From Nitrospinota bacterium (GTDB lineage: Bacteria; UBA8248), in NCBI GenBank assembly GCA_029937135.1, contig JAPYQX010000015.1, positions 1-21,091 of the forward strand: a DNA stretch of 21,091 bases, written 5' to 3'. Shown one piece after another: positions 14,378-21,091 of the stretch. Position numbers and translations under genes: made by a program. The first letter of the stretch is position 1. Each line of letters opens with the position of its first letter. The notes under the pieces are model-generated. The model saw nothing but the letters and a program-made list of their open reading frames with translations, was not told where the DNA came from and searched no databases.

Positions 14378-14752
14378 GAATTTCCCCCTCCGGGCTGTCT
14401 ACGGGCGAGGGTTTTCGGTCCGCCGATGGGGCGAATCGCCGCATACAGCGCCCGGCCCGCCCCGGAGCAGCCGCTCGTGATTAAGTAAACGGAATAATAT
14501 CAACGACATAAGTTTGACTGGTTTTCCATATGCTCTGGCACATGAATGGCCTCTGATCGGGGCAGAAAGAGGGCTTGAGCTATATTAATCGGCAATAACC
14601 ACACGGGAAAGGGGAAAGGACGATGACATGGCGACAGGAATATTTGGACTCGGCGAAGTAAACCCACGCTCCCCGGGGGGCTGATACTGCTACAGGTGGG
14701 GCCGGTTACCCAATCATCATTTTCACGAATCGGATATGCGTCCCCGGAATTC
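14378..14752. other. intergenic region with a possible gene remnant
   Basis: About 375 bases without a full gene. It changes from GC-rich to AT-rich near 14480. AAAGGA at 14615-14620 lies 7 nt before an ATG at 14628 that opens an 18-codon frame (MATGIFGLGEVNPRSPGG, stop 14682-14684). A second ATG at 14623 opens a 12-codon frame. The ribosome site is good, but the products are too short to call; the sequence may be the cut-off start of a lost gene. No RNA gene was recognised. Confidence 0.4.
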
Positions 14753-15118
14753 CTAAGCCTCCTGGAAAAGCTCTATTATATTGTCTGACGGATCGAGGCA
14801 GAGAATCTGTTTGCGTCCCTGATTATCCATGAGATCGTTTTTAAACCGCACACCGTTATTTTTAAGTCGGGAAACAACAGATTCAATATCATCGACGGTA
14901 ATTACCATTCGAGACCATCCTCCGGGTACGGGTTTGGTTCCGTCAGGCATTGGCTTTGAGGCTGAAGCCATGGGACCGGAGACTATTAATTGTACGCCAT
15001 CTCGCTCCAATATGGCTATTGCTGGTCCATATTGTTCCTCTAACTTAAATTCAAAATTTGCTGTATAAAACCCAACCGCCTTATCGACGTCATTGACTAA
15101 ATATCGAAATCTTATCAA
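14753..15118 (-). CDS. VOC (glyoxalase/bleomycin resistance) family protein
   Basis: A ~121-residue single-repeat VOC protein, one half of the usual paired beta-alpha-beta-beta-beta units. It shows FRYLVNDVDKAVGFYTANF at the start, MVITVDDIESVVSRLKNNGV in the middle, and the typical ending LCLDPSDNIIELFQEA with the terminal metal-ligand Glu. The first-strand position that is often His in metal-dependent members has no His here, so the metal site may be partial. Reaction unknown; members include lyases, dioxygenases and resistance proteins. The TTG at 15118 (M-IRFRYLV) follows GAGGTGA at good spacing; a GTG at 15127 inside that site is the alternative. The gene is markedly AT-rich against its neighbours, as is the DNA around it, suggesting later acquisition. 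Confidence 0.85.
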   Translation of the reverse strand: MIRFRYLVNDVDKAVGFYTANFEFKLEEQYGPAIAILERDGVQLIVSGPMASASKPMPDGTKPVPGGWSRMVITVDDIESVVSRLKNNGVRFKNDLMDNQGRKQILCLDPSDNIIELFQEA

Positions 15119-15217
15119 CCCAATCACCTCGGCATGTTTTTTTGTCGAAAGACTGTAAGGCGCCTACTAGAACCAACTCAGCCCAAATGGGGTGGGCGGT
15201 GCGGGGCACGGTTCCAG

Positions 15218-15232
15218 AATGAGTAACTCATT
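15218..15232. promoter_or_regulatory. 15-bp perfect palindrome, possible operator
   Basis: AATGAGT-A-ACTCATT is a perfect 7-1-7 inverted repeat in the divergent VOC/protease spacer. Its size and symmetry suit a dimeric regulator site. No matching regulator gene is adjacent. Confidence 0.4.
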
Positions 15233-15332
15233 TGTAACTACTGTTAGCTCCTGCGCGTGAAAACTGCCCAAACCAGAAAAAGCCGCATTTTGGTTAAACC
15301 CATTGATTCGGTTGTATTTGTTCGCAAATCCC

Positions 15333-15362
15333 TTGATTTTCCTTGTTGGTTCTCCGTATGAT
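15333..15362 (+). promoter_or_regulatory. possible promoter of the S41 protease gene
   Basis: TTGATT (15333-15338), an 18-nt spacer, then TATGAT (15357-15362), about 110 bases upstream of the start. The -10 box matches 5 of 6 and the -35 box 4 of 6. Confidence 0.35.
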
Positions 15363-15472
15363 TATCCCCCTTTGAGTTTGTATAACTTTGAAGGGCTTTT
15401 TGGATTCAGGCGGTCCCGGCGGTCTTCGGAGGCGTCTGGTGATCGCGATTGGTTAACCGGAGGGGAAACCAG

Positions 15473-17080
15473 GTGGATTTAAAGCGTCTGCGCCAGCGCT
15501 GGCCGGCAGGGCTCGTTTTCGCGGTCCTTTTTGCGCTCATTCTGATCTCCTACGCTCCGGCCAGCACTCCGGACCACCTGCCGGCGCTGACGCATGAGCA
15601 GACCCGGGCCGTCCGGCTCCTCCGCGAGACGGTCGCGCAGGTCGAGGAAAATTACGTCTCCCTCCCTAACCTCGCCAAGGCCTTTGGCGCGGGTCTCAAG
15701 GGCCTTCAGCGGGCCGTCGGTAAAGATCGCCTGGAAGTCATCCGCAAGGACGCCGGCCGGTATTCCCTCAGGAGCGGAGACGAGGAGATGACGGTTCGAT
15801 TGGGCGGCCGAGGGCCCGAGGTGCTTTCCGCGATGGAGGACGCCTACCGCTTCGCCATGTCGAAAGCGGCGGCCGACCGCAAGGAAGGCGCCGCTCTCAA
15901 GGCGATGTACCTCTCGCTTGGGGCGATGCTCAATTCCCTGGACCCGTTCAGCTCTTTTTTGCCGCCCGAGGTTTTACGCGAGATGCAGGTGGAAACCACG
16001 GGGCGCTACGGCGGGCTTGGGATTACGATCACCGCGCGCGACAAAAAAATCACCATCGTCTCCCCGATTGAGGATACCCCGGCCTATGAGGCGGGGCTCA
16101 AACCCTCGGACGTTATTGCGCTGGTCAACGGCGAATCCACCGAGGGATGGTCGCTCACCGAGGCGGTGACGAAAATGCGCGGCCCGCCGGGCACCGCCGT
16201 GCGCCTGGGCATTTCGCGCGAGGGTTGGGCGGCTCCGGGGGAGTTTGTCGTGGTCCGGGCCATCATTCAGATTCGGAGCGTGAAGTCGCGCGTGATGAAG
16301 GGCGATGTCGGCTACATCCGGCTTTCGGTGTTTCACGAGCGGACCTCCGACGAAATGGGCGCGGCGATGCGGCGCCTCCTCGACGCCGGAGCCCGGAGCC
16401 TGATTCTCGATCTGAGGAACAACCCGGGCGGCCTCCTTCGCCAGTCGGTTCGTGTGGCGGAGCGCTTTCTCCCTGAGAAGAGCATGGTCGTCTTCACCCG
16501 GGGCCGCCACCGGAGCCAGACCATGTATTTCCGCACGCACGCAACCGGGATCTGGGCCCGGAAACCGCTGATCGTTCTTGTGAACAAGGGAAGCGCGAGC
16601 GCCTCGGAGATAGTGGCCGGCGCCGTCAAGGATCTGGATCGCGGCCTGTTAATTGGCCGGAAAACTTTCGGCAAGGGATCGGTGCAGACCATTATCCCCA
16701 TCAGCGGGGGATCAGGTATCCGGATGACGACGGCCAAGTACTACACGCCACTGGGCATCGGGATTCACGGAAAGGGAATCCGCCCGGACATCGAGGCGGG
16801 GCCGCCCCCCAATTCAAAGAAGAATCAGGAGAAGAAAGATCAGGCCAAGGCCCCGAAAGCCTTAAAAGAGCCCCGCAAGCTTCCCAAAAAGCTCGATGAC
16901 CCCACCTTCGGGGACGACGATATTGCCCTGCAGGTGGCGCTTCGCACCCTCAAAAGAACCAAAAGTTCTGTCGTCGAGGTGCTTCGCCTCACCGCCTTGC
17001 AGGTTCAGTCCCGGATGGCGCGCCTGGCCAAAAGAAATTCTCACGCCCAGGCGCCGGGCGGGCAGAGCCTCCGCCCCTGA
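15473..17080 (+). CDS. C-terminal processing protease, S41 family (CtpA type)
   Basis: A 535-residue envelope protease that trims or degrades proteins from the C-terminus. It has one N-terminal signal or anchor segment (LVFAVLFALILISYAPA). A PDZ domain follows (YGGLGITITARDKKITIVS, then AYEAGLKPSDVIALVNGES). The S41 catalytic domain has DLRNNPGGLL, NKGSASASEIVAG and KTFGKGSVQT. The likely dyad is Ser376 and Lys401, 25 residues apart as in E. coli Prc. A ~45-residue Lys/Pro-rich linker and a C-terminal helical domain follow. The GTG at 15473 lies 7 nt after a strong GGAGGGG site and is preferred to the TTG at 15449, which lies upstream of that site. Transcribed alone, with an AT-rich region before and after. 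Confidence 0.92.
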   Translation: MDLKRLRQRWPAGLVFAVLFALILISYAPASTPDHLPALTHEQTRAVRLLRETVAQVEENYVSLPNLAKAFGAGLKGLQRAVGKDRLEVIRKDAGRYSLRSGDEEMTVRLGGRGPEVLSAMEDAYRFAMSKAAADRKEGAALKAMYLSLGAMLNSLDPFSSFLPPEVLREMQVETTGRYGGLGITITARDKKITIVSPIEDTPAYEAGLKPSDVIALVNGESTEGWSLTEAVTKMRGPPGTAVRLGISREGWAAPGEFVVVRAIIQIRSVKSRVMKGDVGYIRLSVFHERTSDEMGAAMRRLLDAGARSLILDLRNNPGGLLRQSVRVAERFLPEKSMVVFTRGRHRSQTMYFRTHATGIWARKPLIVLVNKGSASASEIVAGAVKDLDRGLLIGRKTFGKGSVQTIIPISGGSGIRMTTAKYYTPLGIGIHGKGIRPDIEAGPPPNSKKNQEKKDQAKAPKALKEPRKLPKKLDDPTFGDDDIALQVALRTLKRTKSSVVEVLRLTALQVQSRMARLAKRNSHAQAPGGQSLRP

Positions 17081-17286
17081 CCGCGACTGCCCGGATTTTA
17101 ATATGACCGTTTAGTCTCTCTTAATAACCTAATTATATGAATTATCTTGATTGTTTTAGGAATATTTATTATTGTTCGGGACACTGGGACACCGGAGAAT
17201 TGGTGATATCCTGGGAAATTTCGTTTTATATGAAATAAAATAAGGTGGAAAATACATGGTCCGGATGGTCCATTTGGTAAAGGATA

Positions 17287-17679
17287 ATGACGACCGAAAG
17301 CGGGATTTCGTTTGTCGCGGCTTCCTCCCTGGCCGGGGTTCCTTCCCAGGCCTCTCCGCTATCCAAGGTCAGGAAATCTGTTCTCAAGGGGACCGGCGGC
17401 GCCTTAAACAGCTTGAGCACTCCGACGAGCCTGAGCGCCAAGACCAAATATTGCCCTTATCTGGGCGGCCGGAAGAACCGGAGCAAGATTATCGACTATC
17501 CCGCCGCGAGCAATGTCTGCTACGGGGAGGAATCGCGTGAGAAAAAGCTCCTCCGGACGATTATCCTCCCCTTTTCCCTCGTTCCGGCGCCGAGACAGCG
17601 TGAGTTTTGTCTGGCCACCTTCAGGCGTTGTCCTCTTTATCTGGCCCAGGAAAAAGAAAAAGCCGAAAACGGCGAATAA
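17287..17679 (+). CDS. small four-cysteine protein
   Basis: A 130-residue protein whose C-terminal ~75 residues carry a spaced four-cysteine pattern: KYCPYLGG (Cys56), YPAASNVC (Cys78), FCLATF (Cys108) and RRCPLYLA (Cys115). The pattern CPYLG...YP-x3-N-x-C...CL-x5-CP-x-Y resembles a small cysteine domain I have seen attached to other domains, such as LysM, in other bacteria, probably a metal-binding or disulfide knuckle; I cannot name it firmly. The N-terminal ~50 residues are Ser/Ala-rich and low in structure, and there is no signal peptide. The ATG at 17287 follows AAAGGA at short spacing. A better-placed ribosome site (AAGGTGG) serves an ATG at 17256 in another frame, which lacks the cysteine pattern and is judged spurious. 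Confidence 0.65.
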   Translation: MTTESGISFVAASSLAGVPSQASPLSKVRKSVLKGTGGALNSLSTPTSLSAKTKYCPYLGGRKNRSKIIDYPAASNVCYGEESREKKLLRTIILPFSLVPAPRQREFCLATFRRCPLYLAQEKEKAENGE

Positions 17680-17745
17680 GCGTCAGTCTTTCACCTCATG
17701 TCACGTTCTCTTTTCCGGCCGTTTATTCATGGAAAATTAATGGTT

Positions 17746-17782
17746 GCCAGCCCTTTGCTTTGATGAGCCGGGGGCCTTTTTT
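17746..17782 (+). terminator. possible intrinsic terminator after the small cysteine protein
   Basis: GCC-AG-CCC (17746-17753) can pair with GGGGGC (17770-17775), leaving a 2-nt bulge, followed after one C by T6 (17777-17782). The loop is long (16 nt). A competing stem, GCCGGGGG (17767-17774) with CCCCCGGC (17793-17800), uses the same G-run. Confidence 0.35.
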
Positions 17783-17868
17783 CGTGCTGGACCCCCCGGC
17801 GCGGGGAGGGCTCCGAACCACTCCGTTGGCGGGTGCCCGCCATCCCCACGCCGAAGTGGTAAAAGCCC

Positions 17869-17896
17869 TTGAACATGCCCGAAAAAAGGGTACATT
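17869..17896 (+). promoter_or_regulatory. possible promoter of the secreted-protein gene
   Basis: TTGAAC (17869-17874), a 16-nt spacer, then TACATT (17891-17896), each matching 4 of 6. It would place the RNA start within the following hairpin, about 100 bases before the coding start. Confidence 0.3.
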
Positions 17897-17927
17897 GAAG
17901 GCATTAGCGCCCCGAGGCGCCCTTCAA
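17895..17927. repeat. long bulged hairpin in the leader
   Basis: TTGAAGG (17895-17901) pairs with CCTTCAA (17921-17927), and GCGCC (17907-17911) with GGCGC (17916-17920) around the loop CCGA. This gives 12 bp with a single 5-nt bulge on one side and no U-tract after it. Confidence 0.55.
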
Positions 17928-17950
17928 AAATAGAGCCGAGGAGCGAGCCT

Positions 17951-17979
17951 GAAACAGCTTCACGCCCGGGGGCTGTTTC
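17951..17979. repeat. 8-bp hairpin just before the secreted-protein start
   Basis: GAAACAGC (17951-17958) and GCTGTTTC (17972-17979) form a perfect 8-bp stem with a 13-nt loop. It ends 19 bases before the ATG at 17999, immediately ahead of the ribosome site, so it could influence translation or RNA stability. Confidence 0.5.
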
Positions 17980-17998
17980 GTCGAGAAGGATTCGGAGA

Positions 17999-18883
17999 AT
18001 GTCCCTGCGCTTTGCATCCGCCTGCTTCAGGACGCTCTTCCTTGCCGCGCTCCTGGTGGCGGTTTCCCGGGCGGCTCCGGCCGATCAATATCAATCCACA
18101 AGCGAGCGCAGACGGACCCGCCTCGTCGCCCATATCAAGAGACTTGAGCGACCCTCCGATTGGCTTATCCTGCGAAAGTTGTACTCGAGTGATCGGGCGC
18201 GACAACTCGAGGGGTTTGAGAACTGCCCTTACTCCGAGATGGAGTGGCCCTGGTACCTGTCTTCGGGCCATCTCGAAAAATATACGTTCACGGCGGATTT
18301 TATACCGGTGAACATGGACAGCGATCCCGAGGACGAGACGCTGATCGTTATTCAGTCGGATTCGGGTGAGGTGAATTTCGCCACCTTCTGTCTCGTGGAT
18401 GATGATAAGCGGGGGCGCACCCCACTTTCGTCCTACAGCGAAATCAGCCACCAGAAACCGATCACTTTCCAACTCGTGGATTTAACGGGAGACGGGGACA
18501 GCGAGATTATCATCCATGCCCGGGACGACCGGGCGGGCCGGTTTGTCGATTCCGTTAGAATTATCAAACCCAACATGAAACGGCAGTTCGATCTGGTCTG
18601 GTTCGGCCGCCTCCGGGGCCTGTTCGTTTGGCCGCCGGTGAAGGACAAGGCCAAGAACCGCACCATCACCCGGAACGAATCACTGAGGGCGAAAATGCGG
18701 CTGAGTTTTAACGGCAGCGGAAGCCCCGCGACGATCATTCTGAAGGGAGAGCGTGAGTACGAAAATGAAATCCGTTATAAAAACCGGACAACCCGCCAGG
18801 CGGCCCGAAAAGTCTCCTTCGAGGAGCGATGGCACTGGGATAAAAAACTTTTTCGTTTTTTGCGTGATCCGGATTTCGAATAA
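17999..18883 (+). CDS. secreted protein of unknown function with FG-GAP/VCBS-like segment
   Basis: A 294-residue exported protein. The signal peptide has basic residues, a hydrophobic core (TLFLAALLVAV) and a likely A-x-A cleavage after SRA (about residue 25). The mature part holds FIPVNMDSDPEDETLIVIQS and QLVDLTGDGDSEIIIHARD. Both have the D-x-[DN]-x-D acidic loop followed by a hydrophobic strand, as in calcium-binding FG-GAP/VCBS repeats. A pair of cysteines (ENCPYSE and ATFCLVD) may form a disulfide. The C-terminus is basic (RYKNRTTRQAARK). No enzyme motif is seen; periplasmic or surface location is likely. The ATG at 17999 has AAGGA 8 nt upstream. It lies 91 nt before gpmI on the same strand, and the two may share a transcript. 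Confidence 0.8.
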   Translation: MSLRFASACFRTLFLAALLVAVSRAAPADQYQSTSERRRTRLVAHIKRLERPSDWLILRKLYSSDRARQLEGFENCPYSEMEWPWYLSSGHLEKYTFTADFIPVNMDSDPEDETLIVIQSDSGEVNFATFCLVDDDKRGRTPLSSYSEISHQKPITFQLVDLTGDGDSEIIIHARDDRAGRFVDSVRIIKPNMKRQFDLVWFGRLRGLFVWPPVKDKAKNRTITRNESLRAKMRLSFNGSGSPATIILKGEREYENEIRYKNRTTRQAARKVSFEERWHWDKKLFRFLRDPDFE

Positions 18884-18974
18884 CACCTGAATTTCCGGAG
18901 GGACGCCCGCTGTCCCGTGGCGAAAGCGTATCCTCCCAAAATCTCCCCTGCTCATTGCGAATGGATTCGGTAAA

Positions 18975-20513
18975 TTGACCCTCCCCCGCCCCGTGATGTT
19001 GATAGTGCTCGATGGTTGGGGGCTCAGGGATTCACCCATCCACAACGCCGTTGCTATCGCCCACACCCCAACGATGGACGCCCTCCTCGCGGAGCGGCCT
19101 CAGACAAGACTGATGACCTGCGGGCGTGCGGTGGGGCTGCCCGATGGCCAGATGGGCAACTCCGAGGTGGGCCACCTCAACCTGGGCGCGGGCCGGGTAG
19201 TGAATCAGGATATCGTCCGGATCGATCAGTCGATTAAGGACGCCTCTTTTTATGAAAATGCCGCCCTGCTCGGCGCCGTCCGCGCGGCCCGGGCCCAAGG
19301 CGGCGCCCTTCACATCATCGGCCTCGTATCGGACGGCGGGGTCCACAGCCGCCAGGACCACGGCGTTGCCGTCGCCCGGCTGGCGCGCCGGGAGGGGATG
19401 GACCGCATTTTCGCCCATGCCTATATGGACGGGCGCGACACCCCGCCAAGGGCGGGTCTCGGATACATCGAAAAATTCGCCGCCGATCTCAACAGGGACG
19501 CCGGTGCGAGAATCGCCACCGTTTCGGGCCGCTATTTCGCCATGGACCGCGACCGTCGCTGGGAGAGGACCAAACGCGCGTATGACGCGATGGTCGTGGG
19601 TAAAGGGCTCTCGTGCGCGGACGCCTCCTCGGCGCTCCGGGATTCGTACGCCGCCGATGTCACCGACGAATTTGTCGTGCCCCGGGTGATCCAGGATGGC
19701 GGTGCGCCTATCGGCCCGATTCGGGACGGAGACGCCGTCATTTGTTTTAATTTCAGATCCGACCGCGCTCGTCAGATGACCCTCGCGCTGACGGCGGAGC
19801 GCTTCGATGGCTTCGAGAGAGGCTCGCGCCCCCGGGTGCACTACGCCTGCATGACCGAATATGCCGAATCGTTCGGCCTGCCGGTGGCCTTTTCTCCCGC
19901 CGGGATGAAGGGGCTCTTTTGTCATGCCCTCGCCGCGGAGGGCAAGACCTCGCTACGGATCGCCGAAACGGAGAAATATCCCCACGTCACCTATTTTTTC
20001 AACGGCGGTGTCGAGGAGCCGCCCTCCGGCGAGCGGCGAGAGCTTGTGCCCTCCCCGAAGGTGGCGACCTACGATCTTGAGCCCGGGATGAGCGCCGAGG
20101 GAGTCACACGGGCGGCCCTCGCCGCGATAGTGAAGGGCGCCGACGACGCCATCGTCCTCAACTTCGCAAACCCCGACATGGTGGGTCACACCGGGGTGGA
20201 GGAGGCCGCCGTCCGCGCGGTGGAGACGGCGGACGCCTGTCTGGCGCGGATTCTCAAGGCGCTCGAGCGTGCGGGAGGCGCTGCCGTCGTCACGGCCGAT
20301 CACGGCAACTGCGAGTTGATGTGGGATGAGGAAAACAACTGCCCCCACACCGCGCACTCTTTGAACGACACCCCGTGTGTCGTGGTCGCGCCGGGCTTCG
20401 ATGGGCCGCTCAGGGGCGGCGGGGCGCTTTGCGATGTGGCCCCGACCTTGCTCGGCCTGATGGGCGTCGGCCAGCCGCCCGAGATGACGGGCCGGGACCT
20501 GCGGAAACCGTGA
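18975..20513 (+). CDS. gpmI: 2,3-bisphosphoglycerate-independent phosphoglycerate mutase
   Basis: A complete 512-residue cytoplasmic glycolytic enzyme that interconverts 3- and 2-phosphoglycerate using two metal ions (usually Mn). All hallmarks are present: LIVLDGWG with metal ligand Asp13; the phosphorylated Ser63 in GQMGNSEVGHLNLG; YMDGRDTPP; the substrate-binding AMDRDRRWERT and NFRSDRARQ; and metal ligands in NPDMVGHTG, TADHGNCE and PHTAHS. The start is a TTG at 18975 with only a weak upstream site (GGA 9 nt away). It gives the family's usual 4-6 residues before PVMLIVLDGWG; a GTG at 18993 and ATG at 18996 would cut into the first strand. The TTG and poor ribosome site suggest modest translation. 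Confidence 0.96.
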   Translation: MTLPRPVMLIVLDGWGLRDSPIHNAVAIAHTPTMDALLAERPQTRLMTCGRAVGLPDGQMGNSEVGHLNLGAGRVVNQDIVRIDQSIKDASFYENAALLGAVRAARAQGGALHIIGLVSDGGVHSRQDHGVAVARLARREGMDRIFAHAYMDGRDTPPRAGLGYIEKFAADLNRDAGARIATVSGRYFAMDRDRRWERTKRAYDAMVVGKGLSCADASSALRDSYAADVTDEFVVPRVIQDGGAPIGPIRDGDAVICFNFRSDRARQMTLALTAERFDGFERGSRPRVHYACMTEYAESFGLPVAFSPAGMKGLFCHALAAEGKTSLRIAETEKYPHVTYFFNGGVEEPPSGERRELVPSPKVATYDLEPGMSAEGVTRAALAAIVKGADDAIVLNFANPDMVGHTGVEEAAVRAVETADACLARILKALERAGGAAVVTADHGNCELMWDEENNCPHTAHSLNDTPCVVVAPGFDGPLRGGGALCDVAPTLLGLMGVGQPPEMTGRDLRKP

Positions 20514-20607
20514 CGCCTGGAGTGTTCCTGTCGGGGAGTAGAAACTCCGGGAATAGAAACCCCTGAAATGGAGATTCCGAGAAGTGAGAATGAGAGTGGA
20601 GATTTAA

Positions 20608-21091
20608 ATGGCGAATTTGATCAAAACGGGGCAGGACTTCGAGAATTTACGGGAAATGTTCCTGAAAGAAATAGAAGGTCTCACCGACGCGCAGCTTGAT
20701 TGGGACGACGCCTCCGAGGAGTGGTCCCTGTGGAGCATTCGCCGCCAGGTCAGCCACGTCGCGCTCGCCTATTTTTTCTGGCTGTCGAAATCCTGGGGGA
20801 AAATCCTGTGGCCTGCCGATCCCCCCGCCGATCCGGTGGATTTCTCCAAGGCCGGTGTCTATGATCGGCGGCTCGATGAGGAAAAATTCTGGCGGCTCGA
20901 GGATCTCCTGCCGAAATTCGAGGAGGCTTTCGCTCTTGCCGGCCGTGCGATCGAGGGAAGAAACGAGGAGGAGCAGGATCGTCTCGTCCTCGAAAGAAAA
21001 TTCAGGCCAAGCCTTATGATGGGCGAGTCCGATGTGCCGGTCTACCGCTTTTGGGTGCACGTCGGTACGTTTCATATGGACGGCCTGGAGC
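20608..21091 (+). CDS. DinB-like protein, 3' truncated by window end
   Basis: An open frame of 161 codons running off the window. The ATG at 20608 has GGAG 6 nt upstream. The fold looks like a DinB-type helical bundle: an N-terminal helix FENLREMFLKEIEGLTDAQL, then EWSLWSIRRQVSHVALAYF, where His (SHVA) is in the usual first metal-ligand place. A late FWVHVGTFHMDGLE has two histidines near the position of the last bundle helix. It resembles DinB proteins in layout more than in exact motif, so the family call is moderate. It follows gpmI by 94 nt, a spacer holding short imperfect repeats of a TAGAAAC-type unit. Function unknown. Confidence 0.75.
   Translation, partial: MANLIKTGQDFENLREMFLKEIEGLTDAQLDWDDASEEWSLWSIRRQVSHVALAYFFWLSKSWGKILWPADPPADPVDFSKAGVYDRRLDEEKFWRLEDLLPKFEEAFALAGRAIEGRNEEEQDRLVLERKFRPSLMMGESDVPVYRFWVHVGTFHMDGLE

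Larger units (their letters stand above)
15119..15472. other. AT-rich intergenic region upstream of the S41 protease
   Basis: About 350 bases without a gene, divergent between the VOC gene (minus) and the protease gene (plus). It should hold both promoters. A 15-bp palindrome and one possible promoter are listed separately. Nothing else was recognised. Confidence 0.5.
17680..17998. other. structured intergenic leader region
   Basis: About 320 bases without a gene, rich in inverted repeats: a terminator-like hairpin, a possible promoter and two strong hairpins, each listed separately. It probably ends the small-protein transcript and starts that of the secreted protein. Confidence 0.5.

Noticed and set aside
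14520..14720. Possible RNA gene in the AT/GC transition spacer
   Set aside because: No tRNA cloverleaf, no strong extended stems and no terminator; only a short frame with a ribosome site.
19032..19925. 297-codon minus-strand open frame opposite gpmI
   Set aside because: It is antisense to a fully conserved enzyme; a GC-rich codon-bias artefact.
20514..20607. Short repeats (GGAGTAGAAACTCC / GGAATAGAAACCCC) after gpmI, considered as a mini CRISPR or terminator
   Set aside because: The units are too short, imperfect and few for CRISPR, and there is no stem with a T-tract.

Overview
This is a GC-rich, gene-dense bacterial chromosome segment. A lipoprotein, a TRAP permease and a CtpA-type protease point to a Gram-negative heterotroph. 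The best overall guess is a deltaproteobacterial, Nitrospinota or Tectomicrobia-like lineage, but nothing here fixes the taxon. No tRNA, rRNA, CRISPR array or insertion sequence was seen.

Layout. 1-1694: 3' part of a fused TRAP permease. 1823-3115 (-): MFS transporter. About 3190-5040: a lower-GC islet with a VapBC45-like toxin-antitoxin locus, whose antitoxin (DUF433) is intact and whose toxin is broken by one in-frame TAA, plus an unknown single-TM protein. 9827 down to 5046 (-): a tight gene string of lipoprotein, uncharacterised radical SAM protein, rimO, small membrane methyltransferase, AhpD-like protein and DinB-fold protein. 10126-13650 (+): MDMPI/DinB-type enzyme, a relic of a response-regulator receiver domain, and a Lon-like AAA protease. 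13703-14377 (-): glycosyltransferase. 14753-15118 (-): VOC protein. 15473-21091 (+): CtpA-type S41 protease, small four-cysteine protein, secreted protein, gpmI, and a third (partial) DinB-like gene.

Main discovery. The AhpD-like gene (5576-6130, minus strand) is read by ordinary gene finding as two pieces, because an in-frame TGA stands exactly where the second cysteine of the CxxC redox motif should be (C-P-F-TGA-M-D-I-H). The reading frame and the family similarity continue unbroken on both sides. A hairpin meeting the published bacterial SECIS rules lies just downstream: 18 nt from UGA to the apical loop, a 7-bp upper stem, and G at the second loop position. The most economical reading is a selenoprotein with a CxxU active site, in an organism able to make selenocysteine. 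The glycosyltransferase at 13703-14377 resembles the family first named 'rSAM/selenodomain-associated transferase 2', which fits weakly.

Working together. The minus-strand string couples redox chemistry (Sec-AhpD), DinB-fold chemistry (a fold that includes thiol-dependent enzymes), a membrane methyltransferase and two radical SAM enzymes, one of them (RimO) a ribosome modifier. Whether this is one pathway or only shared transcription cannot be told from sequence. Three DinB-superfamily genes within 16 kb suggest a lineage rich in this fold.
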